A stretch of 64,000 nt of DNA from Streptomyces sp. NBC_00425 (GTDB lineage Bacteria; Actinomycetota; Actinomycetes; Streptomycetales; Streptomycetaceae), in assembly GCF_036030735.1 (NCBI RefSeq), contig NZ_CP107928.1:186001-250000 (forward strand), in the 5' to 3' direction. The translations under genes were made by a program, and so were the position numbers. The notes beneath the pieces were generated by a model. The model saw nothing but the letters and a program-made list of their open reading frames with translations. It made no database searches and had not been told where the DNA came from. This document shows, one piece after another, positions 45,977 to 55,111 of the stretch (the first letter of the stretch is position 1; each line of letters starts with the position of its first letter).

Positions 45977-47794
45977 GTGCGTACGTCCATCGCCACCGTC
46001 TCCCTGAGCGGATCCCTCACCGAGAAGCTCGCGGCCGCCGCCCGCGCCGGCTTCGACGGCGTCGAGATCTTCGAGAACGACCTGCTCGCGAGCCCCCTCA
46101 CCCCCGAGGACGTCCGCGCCCGCTGCGCGGATCTCGGGCTGACCGTCGACCTGTACCAGCCGATGCGCGACGTCGAGGCCGTCCCCGAGACCGAGTTCGC
46201 CCGGAACCTGCGCCGCGCCCGCCACAAGTTCGAGCTGATGGGCCGGCTCGGCGCGGACACCGTCCTGGTCTGCTCCAGCGTCTCTTCGCTCGCCGAGGAC
46301 GACGACGCCCTCGCCGCCGAGCAGCTCGCCCGGCTCGCCGACCTCGCCCAGGACTTCGGTGTCCGGGTCGCCTACGAGGCGCTCGCATGGGGACGGCACG
46401 TCAGCACGTACGACCACGCCTGGCGCATCGTCGACACCGCCGGCCATCCCGCCCTCGGCACCTGTCTGGACAGCTTCCACATCCTGTCCCGCGGCTCCGA
46501 CCCCAAGGACATCGAGGACATCCCCGGCGAGAAGATCTTCTTCCTTCAGCTGGCCGACGCCCCGCTGCTCGGCATGGACGTGCTCCAGTGGAGCCGCCAT
46601 CACCGTTGCTTCCCGGGGCAGGGCGGATTCGATGTGGTGGATCTCGTACGCCGTGTATTGCGTACGGGATACGACGGCCCGCTCTCGCTAGAGGTCTTCA
46701 ACGACGTCCTCCGCCAGGCCGAGGCCGGCCCCACCGCCGTCGACGCCCGCCGCTCCCTGCTGCTGCTCCAGGAGGAAGTCGGTGTCGCCGCCCTCCCCGC
46801 CCCGGTCACACCCACCGGGATCGCCTTCACCGAGCTCGTCACCCCCGACGCGGAACCCGTCGGCGCTCTCCTCGGCCGCCTCGGCTTCGCCCGCACCGCC
46901 CGCCACCGGCGCAAGCCCGTCGACCTGTGGGAGCAGGGAGACGCCCGGATCCTCGTCAACACCGGACCGACCGCCCTGCCCCACTCCCGGCTCCGCTCGC
47001 GCGGGGGGACACCCGTCGACGGCACCACCCTCGCCGCGATCGGCCTGGAGTCCCCGGACCCGGCCGCCGCCGCCCGCCGCGCCGAGGCCCTCCTCGCCCC
47101 CGTCCTGCCCCGCCGCCGCGCCGCCGCGGACGCCCCGCTCGACGCCGTCGCCGCCCCCGACGGCACCGAACTCTTCCTGTGCGCCACACACCGCCCTGCC
47201 CTGCCCGACTGGCGCGCCGACTTCGAGGACGACCCGCACACCCCGGCACCCGCCGGCGCCCTGTACGTCGACCATGTGGCGCTCACCCAGCCCTGGCACC
47301 AGTTCGACGAGGCCGTCCTCTTCCACCGAGGCGTCCTCGGACTCGACGCGCAGGAGAGCGTCGACGTCGCCGACCCCTACGGGCTGCTCCGCAGCCGGGC
47401 CGTGACCAGCGGCGACGGCGCCGTACGCTTCCCCCTCACCGTCGGTGCCGCCCCCGGCGACGACACCGCGCACGCCCGCCACATCGCGCTGGCCACCGAC
47501 GACGTGGTCGCCGCCGCCCGCCGCTTCACCGCGGCCGGCGGACATCTGCTGCCGATCCCCGCGAACTACTACGACGACCTCGCCGCCCGCTTCGAGTTCG
47601 CCGACGGAGAGCTGGAGACCTACCGGAACCTCGGCATCCTCTACGACCAGGACGCGCACGGTACCTTCCGGCACTGCTACACCCGCACGGTGGGCCGCGT
47701 CTTCTTCGAACTCGTCCAGCGCGACGGCGGCTACCGGGGTTACGGCGCCGCCAACGCGCCGGTGCGGCTCGCCGCACAGCACACCGCCCGCTGA
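45977..47794 (+). CDS. quiC: 3-Dehydroshikimate dehydratase fused to a VOC/HPPD-like domain
   Basis: 605 residues from a GTG at 45977. Residues 1-280 are a xylose isomerase-like TIM barrel with metal-ligand regions GFDGVEIFENDLL, VAYEALAWGRHV, LGTCLDSFHILSRG, FFLQLADAPL and LSLEVFNDVL. Residues about 290-600 are two vicinal-oxygen-chelate repeats like 4-hydroxyphenylpyruvate dioxygenase (YVDHVALTQPWHQFDEAVLF, YYDDLAARF, TVGRVFFELVQRDGGYRGYG with a His/Glu metal set). This is the QuiC1 architecture; the barrel converts 3-dehydroshikimate to protocatechuate, while the role of the VOC part is unclear. Protocatechuate-degrading genes are not in the window. Confidence 0.88.
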   Translation: MRTSIATVSLSGSLTEKLAAAARAGFDGVEIFENDLLASPLTPEDVRARCADLGLTVDLYQPMRDVEAVPETEFARNLRRARHKFELMGRLGADTVLVCSSVSSLAEDDDALAAEQLARLADLAQDFGVRVAYEALAWGRHVSTYDHAWRIVDTAGHPALGTCLDSFHILSRGSDPKDIEDIPGEKIFFLQLADAPLLGMDVLQWSRHHRCFPGQGGFDVVDLVRRVLRTGYDGPLSLEVFNDVLRQAEAGPTAVDARRSLLLLQEEVGVAALPAPVTPTGIAFTELVTPDAEPVGALLGRLGFARTARHRRKPVDLWEQGDARILVNTGPTALPHSRLRSRGGTPVDGTTLAAIGLESPDPAAAARRAEALLAPVLPRRRAAADAPLDAVAAPDGTELFLCATHRPALPDWRADFEDDPHTPAPAGALYVDHVALTQPWHQFDEAVLFHRGVLGLDAQESVDVADPYGLLRSRAVTSGDGAVRFPLTVGAAPGDDTAHARHIALATDDVVAAARRFTAAGGHLLPIPANYYDDLAARFEFADGELETYRNLGILYDQDAHGTFRHCYTRTVGRVFFELVQRDGGYRGYGAANAPVRLAAQHTAR

Positions 47795-47864
47795 CCGGCC
47801 GCCGCCGACCCGCCGCCGACCCGCCGCCGGCCGACGGCTGCCCTTCCGCCGCGCGGCGGACGGC

Positions 47865-48200
47865 TCACTGGCGGCTGACCGTCCGGGTCACGCCCGAGAC
47901 GACCGTCGTGGCCAGGATCCAGCGGTGACGACGAGGAGGTACGACATCGTCCGATCCCCGCCGCTCGGCGCGAACGCGCCCTCCTGCCCGAACGAGATCA
48001 CCGGCAGCAGCAGGTCCAGGGTGTAGAAGACGAGGTCGAACTCGGGTGCCTCGTCCGCCTTGAGCGGCGGCGGAGGGTGCCCGCGGCGTACACGATCAAG
48101 TCGGCGGCGAGCAGGGACAGCAGCCGGACGGCGGCGCGCGGCGGACGGAAGCCGTAGCCGACGGCAGCGTCCTGGAGGCGCAACCGGCTGAGCGCGCCCC
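47865..48200 (-). pseudogene. C-terminal remnant of a membrane protein
   Basis: In three frames the minus strand reads RLQDAAVGYGFRPPRAAVRL, LLSLLAADLIVYAAG, then KADEAPEFDLVFYTLDLLLP and VISFGQEGAFAP, then WILATTVVSGVTRT before a stop at 47865. This is the conserved tail of a streptomycete membrane protein family. Both frame changes are single-base losses in G or C runs (near 48075 and 47915). The N-terminal part is absent. Confidence 0.55.
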
Positions 48201-48423
48201 GACCCTGGCCGCGGCCGCCCCGCCCATCCCTCTCTCCCTCACTCCATCCAAGGGACATGGGCAGAGCAGCCGCAACGGGGATGTTAGCGATCCGACCACG
48301 GCAGAACAGCGTAGTGACCTGTACGGATACGGGGACGGCCCTGCAGGCCACGCAACACTAGGCCGCCCGGTGCTCGGTCGTCGGCGTGCGGATTCGGGCT
48401 TGCCTGGCGGGCGGGCGTGTTCG

Positions 48424-48900
48424 TCAGTGGGGGCTGCTGCCGGCCGCTTCAAGGGGGATGCGGGCGGTGATGCGTTTGCCGACGGACTGCGGCTCGACGA
48501 ACAGGACCTGGCTGACGACCTTCACGATCTCCAGGCCGTGCTGGCCGACTCGGTCAGGGTCGGCGGCGCGGGCCGCGGGCACGACCGGGTCGCTGTCCCA
48601 CACAATGACGTCCACGACGTGGACGTTGATGCCCAGCTCGACCAGGACCGGGCCGGGGGCGTATTTGCAGGCGTTGGTGACCAGCTCACTGACCACCAGC
48701 TGGGTCAGATCGCGCGCGCGGGCGGACACCAGCACGGGGTAGTCGGCTTGGGCCTGGTTCAGGAAGGCGAGAGCGTGCCGACGGGCCTCGGCGATGCAGC
48801 CGGCGCCTCCGCTGAGCGCGTAACCTGCGCGGATCAGGTGCTCGACCTGCCCGCTATCGCCGTTTCCGTCGGCATGGGGTCCCCCTGGTGCCGCCCTCAT
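48424..48900 (-). CDS. Anti-sigma-type histidine kinase-like ATPase
   Basis: 158 residues from the ATG at 48900; a GTG at 48915 is an in-frame alternative. It has the single HATPase_c domain of RsbW/SpoIIAB-like proteins: ARDLTQLVVSELVTNACKYA is the N-box, VDVIVWDSDP is the G1 box and VGQHGLEIVKVVSQ the G2 region. Such proteins bind sigma factors or phosphorylate STAS antagonists. A STAS gene lies divergently 152 bases away, which supports a partner-switch module. Confidence 0.85.
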   Translation of the reverse strand: MRAAPGGPHADGNGDSGQVEHLIRAGYALSGGAGCIAEARRHALAFLNQAQADYPVLVSARARDLTQLVVSELVTNACKYAPGPVLVELGINVHVVDVIVWDSDPVVPAARAADPDRVGQHGLEIVKVVSQVLFVEPQSVGKRITARIPLEAAGSSPH

Positions 48901-49051
48901 GCTCCATTCACGCACGCCCGGCTACCCGCCCTCTCCGTATACATGCCTGCGCCATGCTGTCCGGCACCGACGCCTGTGCATCGGTCCGGGCGGGCGGGGC
49001 AGACTCATCCCCGCAGGCCCGAACGCGGGCGCGCCTAGAACCGTCGAGGAC

Positions 49052-49417
49052 ATGGTGAGCGACAACGACACAGCGGGCCGGCCGGAGCTCTTGATCGAAG
49101 AGCGCATCGTCGACGGGGTCCGTGTGGTGAGCGTGCGGGGCGAGATCGACCACGACGGCAAGGACAGGCTTCGCAGCGCCCTGCTGTCCTGCGACGGCAC
49201 GGTGCCCGCGCGACTGGTGGTGGACCTCAGCGGCGTCTCGTTCATGGATTCCAGCGGCATCAACGTCTTCGTCGCCGCCCACCACGCCGCCACCGCCACC
49301 GACGGCTGGGTGCGGATCGCCGCGGCCCAGGAGCCCGTTCTGCGTGTCCTCGAGCTGGTCGGCGTTGACGCGATCATCGCCTGCCACCCGACCCTGGAAC
49401 AGGCATTGCGCCCCTGA
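49052..49417 (+). CDS. STAS-domain anti-sigma factor antagonist
   Basis: 121 residues from the ATG at 49052; a GTG at 49055 is spaced as well. The STAS fold is complete, with RVVSVRGEIDHDGKDRLRSA, LVVDLSGVSFMDSSGINVFV containing the phosphorylatable Ser in MDSSG, and VLRVLELVGVDAIIACHPTL. It would be phosphorylated by an anti-sigma kinase such as its divergent neighbour, and dephosphorylated by a SpoIIE-type phosphatase (one is at 6731-8038). Confidence 0.9.
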   Translation: MVSDNDTAGRPELLIEERIVDGVRVVSVRGEIDHDGKDRLRSALLSCDGTVPARLVVDLSGVSFMDSSGINVFVAAHHAATATDGWVRIAAAQEPVLRVLELVGVDAIIACHPTLEQALRP

Positions 49418-49574
49418 GCGGGTGCTACCCGGGCGAGCCCAGGGAGCCGTCCTGGCACCCGTGTCCGCGCACGGCAGCGTCCAGTACCCGACTCACCGAC
49501 TCCGGCAACCGCTCGCGCCCCCGCGCCCAGGTGATCACCGATTCCGCGACCTCAAGCAGTCCGGTGTCGGTGTG

Positions 49575-50345
49575 CTACGACACCTCGCGCGGGAATCCCG
49601 AATCCCGCGGCGATCCGACGGTTCCGGCGCTCGGGCCCTCGTTGCCGGCGGCGATCACGAAGAGGGCGCCGGAGGAGGCGGACAGCTCGTTCACCGCCTG
49701 TTCGAGGGGGTCGTCACCGGGGCTGTCGGGGCCGCCCAGGCTGAGGTTGACCACGTCGGCACCCTGCGCGACGGCCCACTGCGCGCCGGCGATGACCCCG
49801 GACTCCTCGCCGTAGCCGCCGTCGTCGAGCACCTTGCCGCTGATCAGCCGTGCGCCCGGCGCGACCCCCTTGTACGTGCCCCCGGAGTGCGCGCCGGACC
49901 CCGCGACCGTGGACGCCACATGCGTGCCGTGACCCACCCGGTCGACCGTGTCAGCCGCCTCGGAGAAGTTCTTCGCCGCGTCGATACGGCCCTTCGGATC
50001 CGGGTGCGTGCCGTCGACTCCGGTGTCCAGCACGGCGACCTTGACGCCCGTGCCGTCGTACCCCGCCGCCCAGGCCTCGGGGGCACCGATCTGCGCGGTG
50101 CTCCGGTCGAGGGCCGCCTCGACCTTCCCATCGAGCCAGATCCTCTCGACCCGGTCGGCGGCGGCCGACCTCTTCCGCGCCGTCCCCCCCGCTGCCGGTG
50201 AGCGTCTGCGTCTCCCACAGGTCGGCGCCCTCGGACTTACGGGCCTTCAGCGCGTCCCCGTTGACGCTGGGCAGGTCGCGGCTGACCCGGGCTCCGGCGG
50301 CGGACAGCGTGCTGGGCCGGAGCAGCCCGGCGGACGGGACAACGA
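49575..50345 (-). pseudogene. Subtilisin-like protease (S8), truncated
   Basis: The pro-region junction (RVERIWLDGKVEAALDRSTA, QIGAPEAWAAGYDGTGVKVA) leads into the catalytic domain with Asp (VLDTGVDGTHPD) and His (VGHGTHVASTVAGSG), and then NLSLGG and VIAAGNEGPSAGTVGSP. The sequence breaks off there, so the catalytic Ser block GTSMA is missing. The pro-region is also disrupted near 50165-50180. An inactive remnant of a secreted protease. Confidence 0.75.
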
Positions 50346-50397
50346 AACAGAGGGGGAAAGAGGCGCCCCTTCGCGAAGGGGCGCGGGGCGTACGGAC

Positions 50398-51453
50398 TCA
50401 GACGAGCCGCTTACGACCCCAGAAGAAGAGGAACGCCACGACACCGGCGGTCAGGGCGAACAGAATCGACGCCCCGAACCACTGCATGGCGTTCATCTGC
50501 GATATCGGGAGGTACTGCACCGACCAGCCAACGACATCGGCCTTGTCCAGGCACATCTGCCGTGCCGCGTCGGTCGGCGACGTCGAACAGGTGCCCCAGC
50601 CCACCAGATCCCCGCTGCCGGTGACATACGACTCGTCGATTTGGTAGGCGCCGTGGGGGAGCGAGGGGGACGCGTCCTCGCCCGTGACACCCTTGTTCGT
50701 CGTGACCGTGACGACGTTGCCGAGCGACAGCAGGAAGTAGCCCCACACGAGCTGGAGGACGACGGTGAAACCGAAGGTGACCACCATGGCCGTCAGCGTG
50801 CGCCGTAGCACCACACCGATCGCCACCCCGCCGAAGACGGAGAAGAGGCTGAGGGCCACAGGCACCGGGCCCGTCGTGTTGAACGCGGCGCTCGAGGTCC
50901 AGTCCATGACCGTGGCCTCGGACTTGACGGGGTTCCACCACCAGCCGAACACCGCCGACAACACACCCGCGCTCACCACGACCACCAGTCCGGCCAGTGC
51001 CAGCTTCGTGGCGAGCCAGCGGGTCCGGCTCATGGACTGGGCGGCGACCAGCTTGGCGGTGCCGCTCTCCAGGTCGCCCGCGATGAGCGGGGCGCCGAGG
51101 AAGACGCCGAGCAGGATGGGTATCGCCTGGAGACCCACGGAGACGAAGGAGAACGCGTCGTTGTACTGCTGGAACCTGCCGCCCGCCTCGTCGAGGCTCT
51201 TGCCGGGATAGCCGTAACCGTCGAGGAAGTCGACCAGCTGGCCGCGCTGGTAGACGATCCAGGCCACGGAGAGCGCGGTGGCGGCGAGGATCGTCCAGAA
51301 CGCGGCCCGGTGTTGGCGCCAGACCAGCCAGGTCATACCGCTGAGTCGGGGGCGCCGGTTGGCCTCCGTGGTGGTCGCGTTCATGGTCCCGTTCTTGCCG
51401 TCGCTCGTGGAGCCGGTCGAGGTGCTGGTCGAGCTGTGGGTGAAGGTGCTCAT
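50398..51453 (-). CDS. ABC-2 type transporter permease
   Basis: 351 residues. A Ser/Thr-rich N terminus precedes the first helix (AAFWTILAATALSVAWIVYQ). Further helices include LQAIPILLGVFLGAPLIAGD, LALAGLVVVVSAGVLSAVFG, VVLRRTLTAMVVTFGFTVVL and the last, FGASILFALTAGVVAFLFF, giving six in all. GDLESGTAKLVAAQSMSR is the cytoplasmic loop that meets the ATPase. It overlaps the ATPase stop by 4 bases (ATGA) and forms a three-gene unit with the GntR repressor upstream. Confidence 0.86.
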   Translation of the reverse strand: MSTFTHSSTSTSTGSTSDGKNGTMNATTTEANRRPRLSGMTWLVWRQHRAAFWTILAATALSVAWIVYQRGQLVDFLDGYGYPGKSLDEAGGRFQQYNDAFSFVSVGLQAIPILLGVFLGAPLIAGDLESGTAKLVAAQSMSRTRWLATKLALAGLVVVVSAGVLSAVFGWWWNPVKSEATVMDWTSSAAFNTTGPVPVALSLFSVFGGVAIGVVLRRTLTAMVVTFGFTVVLQLVWGYFLLSLGNVVTVTTNKGVTGEDASPSLPHGAYQIDESYVTGSGDLVGWGTCSTSPTDAARQMCLDKADVVGWSVQYLPISQMNAMQWFGASILFALTAGVVAFLFFWGRKRLV

Positions 51454-52394
51454 GCCGCCACCGCCCCGGTGCCGAACCCCTGGCCGTGGACCTGGGCGGT
51501 GGGGGTGATCAGCGGTGGTGCGTCGGATGAGCGGAGATAGGCGAGCAGGAGTTCCTCCATGTTCGGGGCGTTTACGTCCCAGGGGCCGGTGACCGGGCCC
51601 TCGGGGCGGATGAGCGCGGTGAACTGCCGTCCGCTGGTCCGGGACTCGACGAGGGTGTGGTGCCCGAGGGCGGGAGGCATGCCGTCACCCTCCATGGCGC
51701 CCGTGACCAGGGTGTGCACGGACATCAGCTCGTCCACGTCACCGGCGAGGCGCACTCCGCCGCCGGAGACGACGACGAGGTAGTCGCACACGTTCTCCAG
51801 TTCGGCGAGGACGTGGGTGGACATCAGCACGGTGGTGCCGCGCTCGGCGGCCTCGGCGAGGAGGGTGCCCATGATCTCGTGGCGCACGACCGGGTCGAGG
51901 TCCGACATCGGCTCGTCGAGCATCAGCAGGTCGGGGCGCTTTCCGAAGGCGAGGGCGATCGCGACGCGGGTGCGCTGGCCTCCGGAGAGGGTGCCGATCT
52001 TCGCGTCGAAGGGCACGTTGCCCGCGCGGACGATGTCCTCCGCGGCGCGCTGGTCCCAGCCGGGGTTCAGCTCCCGGCCCAGACGCAGGGTCTCCGCCAC
52101 CGTGAAGCGGCGGAACAGGGGCTTCTCCTGGGCCAGGAACGCTGTGCGCCGACCGGACTCCACCGAGCCCGGAGCCCCACCGAACAGGCTGATCGAGCCG
52201 TTCGTCGGCTGCAGGATATGGGCCGCGATGCTCAGCAGCGTGGTCTTGCCCGCCCCGTTGGGTCCCACCAGGCCGCAGATCCGTCCCGCCGGGAGCCGGA
52301 AGGAGCAGTCCCGCAACGCCCAGCCCCGCCGGTAGCGCATCCCCAGCCCGTACGCCTCGATCGCCGGTTCCCCCGCGTACATACCTTCACTCAC
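51450..52394 (-). CDS. ABC transporter ATPase (YtrB-like)
   Basis: 314 residues from a GTG at 52394 with AGGAG upstream. Walker A GPNGAGKTT near residue 45, Q-loop FLAQEKPLFRRF, signature LSGGQRTRVAIALA, Walker B LLMLDEPMSDLDP and H-loop MSTHVLAELENV are all normal. The C-terminal extension (about 220-314) is typical of drug/peptide exporter ATPases. It pairs with the overlapping permease. The first 8 bases overlap the GntR gene, so all three are translationally coupled. Confidence 0.9.
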   Translation of the reverse strand: MSEGMYAGEPAIEAYGLGMRYRRGWALRDCSFRLPAGRICGLVGPNGAGKTTLLSIAAHILQPTNGSISLFGGAPGSVESGRRTAFLAQEKPLFRRFTVAETLRLGRELNPGWDQRAAEDIVRAGNVPFDAKIGTLSGGQRTRVAIALAFGKRPDLLMLDEPMSDLDPVVRHEIMGTLLAEAAERGTTVLMSTHVLAELENVCDYLVVVSGGGVRLAGDVDELMSVHTLVTGAMEGDGMPPALGHHTLVESRTSGRQFTALIRPEGPVTGPWDVNAPNMEELLLAYLRSSDAPPLITPTAQVHGQGFGTGAVAA

Positions 52395-52839
52395 CTGTGC
52401 TCCTGGTTGTCGTGGCCCCCGTGGGCCCCGTTGCCGCAACGTTCCCGGCGGCGTACTGCTTCTCCATCGCCGACGTGACCAGCGCGGCCACGTCCTCCTG
52501 CTCCAGACCGGCCCCGGCCGCCTTCGACATCCACGCCACCAGCTCCGCGTACAGCGGCGAGTCGGTGCCCGTCTCGGGGCGGCCCAGCGTGCGGCGTACG
52601 AAGGTGCCCTGGCCCGGTCGCGGTTCGACCAGGCCCTCGCGCTCCAGCTCGCGGTACGCCTTGAGGGTGGTGTTCGGGTTGACCGTGCTGGTCTCGGCGA
52701 CCTCCTTGGCGGTGGGCAGCCGGTCACCCGGCACGAGTACGCCCAGCCGGAGGGCTTGCTTGGTCTGCTGCACGATCTGCTGGAAGGCGGGGACCCCGCT
52801 CCGCCTGTCGATGCGGTACTCCACGATCACCACCATCAT
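52387..52839 (-). CDS. GntR-family regulator, YtrA type
   Basis: 150 residues, ATG at 52839 (a second ATG at 52836 is equally possible). The GntR winged helix reads PAFQQIVQQTKQALRLGVLV, KEVAETSTVNPNTTLKAYRE, LEREGLVEPRPGQGTFVRRT. The short C-terminal part (AELVAWMSKAAGAGLEQEDV) is the YtrA dimer domain without a large ligand pocket. YtrA proteins repress their own ABC operon and respond to cell-wall-active antibiotics in Bacillus; a similar role is inferred. Confidence 0.9.
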   Translation of the reverse strand: MMVVIVEYRIDRRSGVPAFQQIVQQTKQALRLGVLVPGDRLPTAKEVAETSTVNPNTTLKAYRELEREGLVEPRPGQGTFVRRTLGRPETGTDSPLYAELVAWMSKAAGAGLEQEDVAALVTSAMEKQYAAGNVAATGPTGATTTRSTGE

Positions 52840-52860
52840 TCCACTACTTGATTAGTGAAA
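52839..52860 (-). promoter_or_regulatory. GntR operator at the operon start
   Basis: Arms TTCCACTA (52839-52846) and TAGTGAAA (52853-52860), an 8-bp inverted repeat with one mismatch and a 6-base spacer. It touches the start codon, so binding would block transcription and perhaps initiation of a leaderless message. Confidence 0.7.
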
Positions 52861-53226
52861 TGATGGTGGAGGGATGCGAGGACGGTTGTCAATGCCGACC
52901 GGGGACGAGCAGAAGCGGGTGGGAGGCGCGCCGGCCGTCTTTTTGGGACATCAGCGGACAGGGGAACAAGGCATGTCCAGCAAGAGGATTCACTTGGCAG
53001 GAGGCTGTCCGGGATCGGACCGCCCGCTCAGACACTTGCGGGTCGCGCGCTGTTCGGCTTCTTCGCGGGCGAGGGCCTGCCGACATGACCGTCAGGTGAT
53101 CGAGGCCGGGAGCGGCCCTCGGCGGTGGGAGTGCACCGCGGTCTCCACCCCCCGCCCTTGCATCTCCACCCGGTGACCAGCCTGGAGGCCGATGGCAGGG
53201 CCGGACGCCGCGGCGAGGGTGGGTGC

Positions 53227-53820
53227 ATGACAGCGAACATCGTGATCATGCAGCTGGCGATCCTGGCCGTGGTGCTGGAGTCTGATCTCGGCCGCCGAAA
53301 GATCGGCTGGTTCCGGGTGGGCCGGCCGGTCGTCGGCGTCGCCGTTATCGTGCCGTTCTTCTTCACCTCGCTCCCCACCGGCGGGAACGATCTGCTTCTA
53401 CAGGGCGCCGGCGCCCTGGCGGGGGCGGCGCTCGGGCTGTTCTCGGTCTGCCCGCTGCTGGTGTCCGTCGACCACCAAACGGATTGGCGACGCGGTTGGC
53501 CGTGGCAGCGCACCTCGCCCACCCCAGGCGGCCCCGCGGCCGTCAGCTGCTCGGGGGCCGGTTACGCGGCGGTCTGGATCGCTGTAACCACCGCCCGGTT
53601 CGGCTTCGCCTACGGCGCCCAGCACATCTTTCCGGTGGGGCTCGGCGTGTTCCTGACCACCCATCACCTGAGCGCCGCCGGTCTGACGAACGGCTTCGTC
53701 TTCCTGTCCGTGAGCATGAGCCTGTTCCGCAGCCTGGGGCTGTGGGTGCGAGGCCGCGCGCGTCTGGCCCAGGCCGGCCCGGTCCTGGGCGCAGCGTATG
53801 CGACGGGCGGTGCACGGTGA
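53227..53820 (+). CDS. Membrane protein
   Basis: 197 residues, ATG at 53227 with GAGGG upstream. Predicted helices: IVIMQLAILAVVLESDL, PVVGVAVIVPFFFTSL, LLLQGAGALAGAALGLFSVC, SGAGYAAVWIAVTTARFGFA and LGVFLTTHHLSAAGLTNGFV. It resembles the DUF1453/CcdC-like group. It stands 91 bases upstream of the histidine kinase on the same strand, so it may be a co-transcribed accessory of the two-component system. Confidence 0.7.
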   Translation: MTANIVIMQLAILAVVLESDLGRRKIGWFRVGRPVVGVAVIVPFFFTSLPTGGNDLLLQGAGALAGAALGLFSVCPLLVSVDHQTDWRRGWPWQRTSPTPGGPAAVSCSGAGYAAVWIAVTTARFGFAYGAQHIFPVGLGVFLTTHHLSAAGLTNGFVFLSVSMSLFRSLGLWVRGRARLAQAGPVLGAAYATGGAR

Positions 53821-53911
53821 TCCTCATACCGCTCCTCGGCCTGATCGTCGGCGCTGTCCGTGCGCTGCGGGAGCGTTCTTCAGGCACGCCGTCCTGGGAT
53901 AATGCGGACCG

Positions 53912-55111
53912 ATGAGTATCACCACAAGGTTCAGTCCGGCCGTGGACCACCCCGGGATCGGGCTGAGTGGCATGATTCCCGACCCACGGGCGCGGGCCAT
54001 GGCCATGCTGGTGGGGCTGGGCGTGTCGATCTGGATCAACGTCGTCACGTTCCCCGCCGCCCCGGGGATCGTGGCGCCCGTCGCCTTGGCCGTCGCCGCG
54101 CTGGCTTGGCTCGTCCTGATCGTCGGCACCCGAGGTACTCACGTGGCCGCCGCGGTGATGTGCGCGGCCGGGGCGGTGCTCGCGGTCACTGATGCCAATG
54201 GGTTGATCTTCACCGGCGTCGCGGCGAGCATGGCCGCCGTCGCGTTCGATCCGGTCGACGCCCTCGTGATGTGCACCGCCGGTCCCGTCGCCTACTGCAT
54301 CGCGGCGATCCCTCACGGACCGTTTCCCGGGCGCCTGTTGGGCACCGCCGCGGTGGTTCTCGCCGGGCTGGTGGCTGGTGCCAGGCGACGCGAGATCGAC
54401 CAGCGTGCCCGACACAGCACCCTGGTCGCCACGGAACGCCGGCGTACCGAGCTCGCGCGGGCCGAGGCGAAACTCGCCGGTGAGCGCAACCGTCTGGGCC
54501 GCGAGCTGCACAACGTGCTCGCCCACACCCTCGGCGCCCTGTCGATCCAGCTCACCGCGATCGACACTCTCGCCCGCACCGACGTACAGCGCGAGAAGCT
54601 CATCACACAGATCGAGCTCGGCCACGAGCTGGTCAGCACGGGCCTGGACGAGGCACGCCAGGCCGTCCGCGCGCTGCGGGGCGAGGCCACGCCGCTGGCG
54701 GGGCAGCTCGAACGGCTCTGCGAACTCCATCAGGCAGAGCTCGAACTGGACGGTGGCCGGCAGGAGTTCGATGCCGAAATCGCGCTCGCGCTCTACCGGC
54801 TCGCCCAGGAAGCACTGACCAACGCCGCCAAACATGCCCCTGGCACGCGCGTGAGCGTGCGGGTCGGCTTCGGTACGCGGGACGTGACCGTACAGGTCGG
54901 CAATACGAGACCCGCCCCGGGCCCTGCCACGTCTGCGGCGCTGCGCGCGAGCGGCAGTGGGTTGGGGCTCCAGGGCATGAGGGAACGCGTCAAGCAGGCG
55001 GGCGGCGATCTCCAGGCGGGCCCCACGCCCGACGGCGGATGGCGAGTCGCCGCACGTATCCCCTACCGACGGGGCAACCCGGGCAACCTCAGCGACGGGA
55101 ATGACCGATGA
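53912..55111 (+). CDS. Two-component sensor histidine kinase (NarL-type partner)
   Basis: 399 residues. Four or five N-terminal helices (about 30-155, for example LALAVAALAWLVLIVG and LLGTAAVVLAGLVAGA) form a membrane sensor without a large external loop. The HisKA_3 dimerisation box is ERNRLGRELHNVLAHTLGAL with His200 as phospho-acceptor. The ATPase domain has QEALTNAAKHAPG (N-box) and GSGLGLQGMRERVKQAGG (G-box). It overlaps the regulator gene by 4 bases (ATGA), so signal transfer to that protein is near certain. A GATAAT-like box lies 15 bases upstream of the ATG. Confidence 0.9.
   Translation: MSITTRFSPAVDHPGIGLSGMIPDPRARAMAMLVGLGVSIWINVVTFPAAPGIVAPVALAVAALAWLVLIVGTRGTHVAAAVMCAAGAVLAVTDANGLIFTGVAASMAAVAFDPVDALVMCTAGPVAYCIAAIPHGPFPGRLLGTAAVVLAGLVAGARRREIDQRARHSTLVATERRRTELARAEAKLAGERNRLGRELHNVLAHTLGALSIQLTAIDTLARTDVQREKLITQIELGHELVSTGLDEARQAVRALRGEATPLAGQLERLCELHQAELELDGGRQEFDAEIALALYRLAQEALTNAAKHAPGTRVSVRVGFGTRDVTVQVGNTRPAPGPATSAALRASGSGLGLQGMRERVKQAGGDLQAGPTPDGGWRVAARIPYRRGNPGNLSDGNDR

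Noticed and set aside
49575-50345. Subtilase as the leader peptidase of the lanthipeptide
   Set aside because: It lacks the catalytic Ser block, is broken and lies 18 kb away.
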